Source: JANLIQ01 sp964358205
GTDB taxonomy: Bacteria; Patescibacteriota; UBA1384; 2-12-FULL-50-11
Reading direction: 5' to 3'
DNA length: 64,000 bases
NCBI GenBank assembly: GCA_964358205.1
Contig: CAYHNZ010000002.1
Span: 1-64,000 of the forward strand
Within the stretch, counting starts at the first letter, position 1. Every line of letters begins with the position of its first letter. The translations under genes and the position numbers were made by a program. This document shows positions 60,108 to 64,000 of the stretch, piece by piece. Under the pieces are notes generated by a model. It ran no database searches and was not told the DNA's origin. It worked only from the letters and a program-made list of their open reading frames with translations.

Positions 60108-60816
60108 AGATAGTTTTCATTACGCCATCTAGTGAGTGGGCTCGGCTTTTTGTCTGGTTGATTAATCGTTGAAGAGTACCAGCCAGTAGTATCTGTCCTT
60201 GGTCGAGGATAATTATCTCATCGGCCAGGCGTTCGGCTAGTTCTAAATTGTCGGTTATTAGTACTACCGAACTTCCCTCATTGGTTTGGTCGGTAATAAG
60301 TCGCTCCACCTGTTTCTGACCGACAAAGTCTAGGTATTGAGCTGGCTCGTCGAGAATTAAGACTTTTGGGCTATGAATTAAGGCGATGGCCAGAGCAATC
60401 TTTTGTCGCGTCGCTGGGTCAGTCGACTCAATTACCGAGTAGAGCGCTTGACCAATTTCGAGCGTGTTAGCTAATACGGCAATCCGTTGAGTGCGGGCCA
60501 CTGGCGATAAGTGGTACAGCGACCCAATTAAATCGAGGAGTTCAAATCCAGTCAAAAACTCTTCAAGCTGAACCGGGTTAGCCAGGTAGCCGGTCTGAAT
60601 TTGAGTTTTTTGTCTGTGGGTGTGACGGCGATAGTTGTTGGTAATAATTTCACCAGAAATAGCAGGGCATTTTCCGGCTAGAATCTCACCCAAGAGATGT
60701 TTACCAGAGTCACTCTTGCCCAAAATTGCCAGGACCTGCCCATTTTTTACTTCAAGGCTGATGCCACTCAAAACCTCTTTGATTGAACGGGCGCAAAGAT
60801 CCTGGATTCTGAACAT
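60094..60816 (-). CDS. ABC transporter ATPase with degenerate motifs
   Basis: A 240-residue nucleotide-binding domain. Walker A is GKSDSGKH, where His replaces the usual Ser/Thr after Lys. The signature LSGGQ region reads STDPATRQK, and the H-loop position is ITDN, without His. Walker B is normal (VLILDEP). It pairs with the permease gene downstream. Either an ATPase with weak activity or one working through an altered mechanism. Confidence 0.82.
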   Translation of the reverse strand: MFRIQDLCARSIKEVLSGISLEVKNGQVLAILGKSDSGKHLLGEILAGKCPAISGEIITNNYRRHTHRQKTQIQTGYLANPVQLEEFLTGFELLDLIGSLYHLSPVARTQRIAVLANTLEIGQALYSVIESTDPATRQKIALAIALIHSPKVLILDEPAQYLDFVGQKQVERLITDQTNEGSSVVLITDNLELAERLADEIIILDQGQILLAGTLQRLINQTKSRAHSLDGVMKTIFGYA

Positions 60817-60822
60817 TCAGCC

Positions 60823-61323
60823 CTACCTAATCAAGTACTGCTTTGAATCGGCGTCAAGGTCGGTAAATTTATCCAAGTGTTCAATCAGCTTTGCCGAAGT
60901 ACTTCGACCAAAAGACATGCCCTCTACCCGACAACCCTTGTTTTCCTTCAAGTAAGTGACTAGTGGCGTAAAGTCGCCATCCCCGGTCACTAATACCACG
61001 ACATCGAGCCGGTCAGCAATTTTAATAGCGTCAACGGCAATTCCAACATCCCAATCCCCTTTTTTGGCGCCGCCGGCAAAAATCTGAATGTCTTTGGATT
61101 CCAGCTCTATTCCAAAATTGGCTAGGGCATCAAAAAAGCCCTGCTCTTTTGGCGCATCCGATTTAATAACATAGGCAATTATCCGGATCGGCTGACGCTT
61201 GTCGATCGCCTTCTCAACTATCTTGCCAAAATTAACATAGCTTTCGTACATTGCTCGAGCCGAATAATACAAATTCTGCACGTCAACAAAAACCCCTACC
61301 CTTTGATTATCGTAATTAATCAT
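60823..61323 (-). CDS. NYN-domain (LabA/DUF88) protein
   Basis: A 166-residue PIN-like fold protein: VGVFVDVQNLYYSAR, KKGDWDVGIAVDAI and LVTGDGDFTPLV carry the acidic residues of NYN nucleases. Probable RNA-processing role. Seven bases before the ABC ATPase gene. Confidence 0.9.
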   Translation of the reverse strand: MINYDNQRVGVFVDVQNLYYSARAMYESYVNFGKIVEKAIDKRQPIRIIAYVIKSDAPKEQGFFDALANFGIELESKDIQIFAGGAKKGDWDVGIAVDAIKIADRLDVVVLVTGDGDFTPLVTYLKENKGCRVEGMSFGRSTSAKLIEHLDKFTDLDADSKQYLIR

Positions 61324-61412
61324 TTTATCTCGTTTTAAAGCTCCCTCTATTTATATGGTGAAATGCCACCCAAACAATCATTTACTTCCACTTAATATAC
61401 AGTATTAAGTGC

Positions 61413-61967
61413 TTAGTTGGTTCCAAGTAGTATCAATATGTCGAATGTTCCCGAAATCTTGGTCTCTTTTAGGGTTACTTGCCTCTCCGGCATAGTCGAG
61501 CCAATTTTTTCTGCCTCCGCTTTTAAGCCAGTCCGATACCAAACATACGTCTTATCGTAATTAAATTGGGAATTATCGAGGTTCTCGGCCGAATAGCCCA
61601 AGGTTTTCAGTTTTTCCTGTAACGTCTTAACTTTATCTGCCCCAGCACCAGAGTCGTAGATTTGAACGGTTGGCGTCGAACTCTGTGGGGTTAGTAAGCT
61701 CTTATTCTCACCGCCGAGTTTGCTATCGATCTCGCTGGTGATCGATGGTGCTGGAGTCGCTGTTTTAGCAACGGATACTGGTTTAAAGTACTGCCAGAGC
61801 GCCCAAGTTCCCAGCGCCACGAGAATAATTATCAGTATCCACAACCAGGCTAATTTAGTAGTTGAATTGATCGGCTGGATTGGCTTAGCCACCGTTTTTG
61901 TCGGGGGAACGGTTGAAGCAGTTACCGACGGTCTTCGACGGCGTGAAAAATCTAAGTCCCTAGCCAT
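61413..61967 (-). CDS. LytR C-terminal domain protein, membrane anchored
   Basis: A 184-residue protein with a basic cytoplasmic head (DFSRRRRP), one membrane helix (WLWILIIILVALGTWALW) and an extracytoplasmic LytR_C-like domain (VQIYDSGAGADKVKTLQEKL, then TYVWYRTG). In this family the domain lacks the catalytic LytR part. TATGAT six bases before the ATG supports the start. Confidence 0.85.
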   Translation of the reverse strand: MARDLDFSRRRRPSVTASTVPPTKTVAKPIQPINSTTKLAWLWILIIILVALGTWALWQYFKPVSVAKTATPAPSITSEIDSKLGGENKSLLTPQSSTPTVQIYDSGAGADKVKTLQEKLKTLGYSAENLDNSQFNYDKTYVWYRTGLKAEAEKIGSTMPERQVTLKETKISGTFDILILLGTN

Positions 61968-62051
61968 ATTGACATCATATCACAGCGTCGTTTTTTAGCT
62001 GCCAATTACTGACCTCGTAAAAAAGTCGTCCACTCGTATCCTAGAGCGAGC

Positions 62052-62306
62052 CTAAAGTTCCGGGATTGGTTGGAGGCCGTTATCTGATTTAGCAGCCTCT
62101 GGCTTTTTCGAAGCCGGTGGTTTTTCGGCTTGATTGCTGGAGACCTGACCAAAACGTAGCACCACTCGTTTTCTTGTTCGGTCTAGTTCTAGCCGGACAC
62201 TCTCCCCCCTTTTGACTCCAAGCTCTGTCAACCATTTTTTCGGCAGAAGCAACGCTAGCGAGTAGCGGCCAAAGAGAAATAATTTTCGAACACTCTTTCT
62301 GGCCAT
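62052..62306 (-). CDS. AbrB/SpoVT-like DNA-binding protein
   Basis: An 84-residue protein. VRKLFLFGRYSLALLLPKKW then GVKRGESVRLELD match the swapped-hairpin AbrB fold; a Pro/Lys/Ala tail follows. Start at MARKS is set by TTGAGT-16-TATATG ending six bases upstream. Possible transition regulator; neighbours lexA. Confidence 0.8.
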   Translation of the reverse strand: MARKSVRKLFLFGRYSLALLLPKKWLTELGVKRGESVRLELDRTRKRVVLRFGQVSSNQAEKPPASKKPEAAKSDNGLQPIPEL

Positions 62307-62344
62307 GAATAACATATACTACAAATCGCTCAAAACTCAAATTT

Positions 62345-62944
62345 TTACCCGAACTTACGAATCACCCCCCTGACCTTGCCCTGAATTGTCACCTTCTTAA
62401 CTCGAATAGGCTGATATTTTTTGTTAGCTGGCTGAAGACGAATATGGTCTTTCTCGCGATAAAAGCGCTTTAAGGTCACATTGTCTTTATCAATTAGAGC
62501 TACAACGATATCGCCATTTTTTGGATAGTTGCATGGTTCTATCACCACATAGTCGCCATCCAGAATGCCGTCGTCGATCATCGAATCCCCTTTCACCTTT
62601 AGGGCGAAGACATTTTTACTCATCATATCGCGAGGAATTTCTAGGGATTCGCTAGTTTTAATTGCCTCAATTGGTTTACCAGCTTGGATAGCACCGAAAA
62701 GCGGAATATTGAAGCCCATAAAAGCACTGGATTCATCAACTTCGATCGGCTTAAGGGAGCGATAACCAGTTTCGCCAGTAGCTAAGTAACCCTTAAGTTT
62801 CAAATTATCAACATGCTCGGCGACGGTGGCAACCGATGAAAACCCAAAATGGTCAGCAATCTCCCGATAACTTGGCGCATAGCCGTTAACTTCTAGGTAC
62901 TTATCGATAAAATCTAAAATTTGTTTCTGTTTAGGTGTTAACAT
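62345..62944 (-). CDS. lexA: LexA repressor
   Basis: SOS regulator. The 199-residue protein has the winged helix (REIADHFGFSSVATVAEHVDNLKLKGYL), cleavage site QAG in GAIQAGKP, catalytic Ser in KGDSMIDDGI and Lys in DKDNVTLKRF. AAAGGAG precedes the ATG. I see no clear SOS box upstream. Confidence 0.95.
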   Translation of the reverse strand: MLTPKQKQILDFIDKYLEVNGYAPSYREIADHFGFSSVATVAEHVDNLKLKGYLATGETGYRSLKPIEVDESSAFMGFNIPLFGAIQAGKPIEAIKTSESLEIPRDMMSKNVFALKVKGDSMIDDGILDGDYVVIEPCNYPKNGDIVVALIDKDNVTLKRFYREKDHIRLQPANKKYQPIRVKKVTIQGKVRGVIRKFG

Positions 62945-63056
62945 TTTCTCCTTTCGTCAAAGATTCATTCTTTTCGGTACGCAGTTCCGCTTTCCAGCGA
63001 AGCGGACTGCTCGGGTCTCGCCGCCGTCACTTCTCGTTTCACTCGAAGACCAAGCT

Positions 63057-63239
63057 GACGGCTGGCTCCGACACGCCCGAAAAGCTCGAATCTTTGCCTC
63101 AAGGCAGCCTCTGCGGGGAGATTGGCGAGACGCCCGCGCGAGCACAATTCTTAAACAATGAGCGATATTTTAAGATGCAGTGGGGACGGCTGGCTCCGAC
63201 ACGCCCGAAAAGCTCGAATCTTTGCCTCAAGGCAGCCTC
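63057..63239. repeat. 128-bp-spaced direct repeat beside the gap
   Basis: The 55-base stretch from 63057 recurs from 63185 and runs to the N-gap. After the gap, TGCGGGGGGATTGGCGAGAC (63340-63359) continues the same unit found at 63113-63132. The gap probably hides further copies or is an artefact of this repeat. Confidence 0.85.
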
Positions 63240-63339
63240 NNNNNNNNNNNNNNNNNNNNNNNNNNNNNNNNNNNNNNNNNNNNNNNNNNNNNNNNNNNNN
63301 NNNNNNNNNNNNNNNNNNNNNNNNNNNNNNNNNNNNNNN
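63240..63339. other. Assembly gap of 100 N
   Basis: Exactly 100 unknown bases, a conventional placeholder, so true length is unknown. It lies inside a direct repeat. Confidence 0.98.
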
Positions 63340-63515
63340 TGCGGGGGGATTGGCGAGACTTAACTCGTCTCATCTACCGTAGCGAACAAATACCGAACGT
63401 GTCAAGAGCTTGCCCCAAATCTTATTAGCCGACCCCCCGTACTAATAAATATTTTGTTGAAGTTTTACGATCAATTACCGTGCTGCCAAGTTGTCGGGGT
63501 ACGATTAAGTAAAAC

Positions 63516-63544
63516 AAAAAGACGCGCCCAATAACTTGGGCGCG
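63516..63544 (-). terminator. Terminator of the edge gene
   Basis: CGCGCCCA (63523-63530) pairs with TGGGCGCG (63537-63544); the A-run 63516-63520 gives the U-tract on the minus strand. Confidence 0.9.
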
Positions 63545-63562
63545 CGGGTGGTCGGTCAGGGC

Positions 63563-63988
63563 TTAAGTGGAGATGGTGTTGAGAGCCTGATAAATCTCGC
63601 CCGTCGGTGTGCGATTGAGAGAGACCCCTCGAAGATGCCATTTTCGTCTCTCGTCAAGCAGATCGGTGAATGTGGACCAATGAGCACTGCCTGTGTGCAG
63701 ATCGCAATTATGATCAACGTGGATTATCTCATTAGGTTGAGTACTGACAGTGACGATAAACCAGTCGGTGGAGACATAGCGTTTACCGCTTCCGCTCGGT
63801 CTGTTATCGTTTCCCAATAGCGGTCCTTCACGTTGAGTTCTAACCAAGGGATGGAGATCGCATTCGCGGATATACAGTTTGTTATCCAGATGGGTACAGA
63901 GACTCTCTTCTGGAGTCTGTCTGCTGATGATTGGCCCACCAACAAAATGCATCAACCCTGCCAACTGGTTCTTGGCGTCGTCTCGCAT
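63563..63988 (-). CDS. Unknown protein, possibly 5'-truncated by the window
   Basis: At least 141 residues from the ATG at 63988; the frame remains open to the window edge, so the real start may lie outside. It looks beta-rich with several His and two Cys (SLCTHLD, RECDLHPL, HVDHNCDLHTG). No signal peptide is visible in the part seen. I recognise no family. Confidence 0.5.
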   Translation of the reverse strand: MRDDAKNQLAGLMHFVGGPIISRQTPEESLCTHLDNKLYIRECDLHPLVRTQREGPLLGNDNRPSGSGKRYVSTDWFIVTVSTQPNEIIHVDHNCDLHTGSAHWSTFTDLLDERRKWHLRGVSLNRTPTGEIYQALNTIST

Positions 63989-64000
63989 TCGGGCGACTAA

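Noticed and set aside
62957..63147. Short frames around the gap
   Set aside because: Made of direct-repeat sequence; one spans N bases.

Overview
The window reads as a compact bacterial chromosome segment, most likely from the Patescibacteria/Candidate Phyla Radiation; this is inferred from gene style, not from a marker tree. Pointers are very short intergenic gaps, many probable leaderless genes, acidic extensions on ribosomal proteins L1 and L10, twin TraD/VirB4-like ATPases, many small cysteine-rich or single-helix peptides, B12-dependent ribonucleotide reductase with its adenosyltransferase, and heavy invasion by short palindromes and heptamer repeats. The code looks standard: prfB (RF2) is present and several genes end in TGA. 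No tRNA, rRNA or CRISPR array was seen. A 100-N gap lies at 63240-63339.

Layout. 1-1500: a structured repeat, a zinc-ribbon protein and a secreted protein with duplicated Nfu-N-like domains. 1600-5800: cysS, then a strong promoter, a structured RNA and three secreted Ser/Ala-rich proteins, the last with an LPATG sorting-like end. 5843-10723: prfB, ybaB, pth, rplA, a TlpA-like thioredoxin, an L10 leader, rplJ and rplL. 10847-13587: a large secreted TPM-like gene lying between rplL and a second copy of the rplL 3' end. 13649-18895: NUDIX, hydrolase, two membrane-anchored M23-like proteins, small peptides, a phosphatase and tgt (carrying an in-frame palindrome). 18923-24796: a three-gene ATPase operon. 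25264-33808: secF/secD, a GDP-mannose type nucleotidyltransferase, a pseudouridine synthase, a UvrD-RecB helicase-nuclease, thioredoxin and a DUF6580-like membrane protein with a riboswitch-like leader. 35026-44262 (minus): adenosyltransferase, nrdJ, a probable small RNA, a NUDIX protein carrying the FtsZ tail, ftsZ, ftsA, ybeY, yqeY and rpsU. 44709-53950: an accessory block of small enzymes, several separated by one conserved promoter module and two interrupted by in-frame stops. 54137-62944: lytic transglycosylase, ASCH, DUF3048, CCA-adding enzyme, an ABC pair, NYN, LytR_C, AbrB-like protein and lexA. 63563-63988: an unknown gene reaching the edge.

The most interesting observations are: (i) a dispersed element of three hairpins in which stems change in compensating fashion between copies; (ii) two essential genes, ftsZ and rplL, whose 3' coding ends are duplicated beyond an adjacent single gene, with identical amino acids but different codons just upstream of an identical core; (iii) an array of accessory genes sharing a 28-bp promoter-boundary module; (iv) palindromes or repeats inserted in frame in tgt, ybeY and probably nrdJ; and (v) three candidate structured RNAs. 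Translation housekeeping, division and protein export make up the core; the accessory genes sit between core blocks and next to the repeats.
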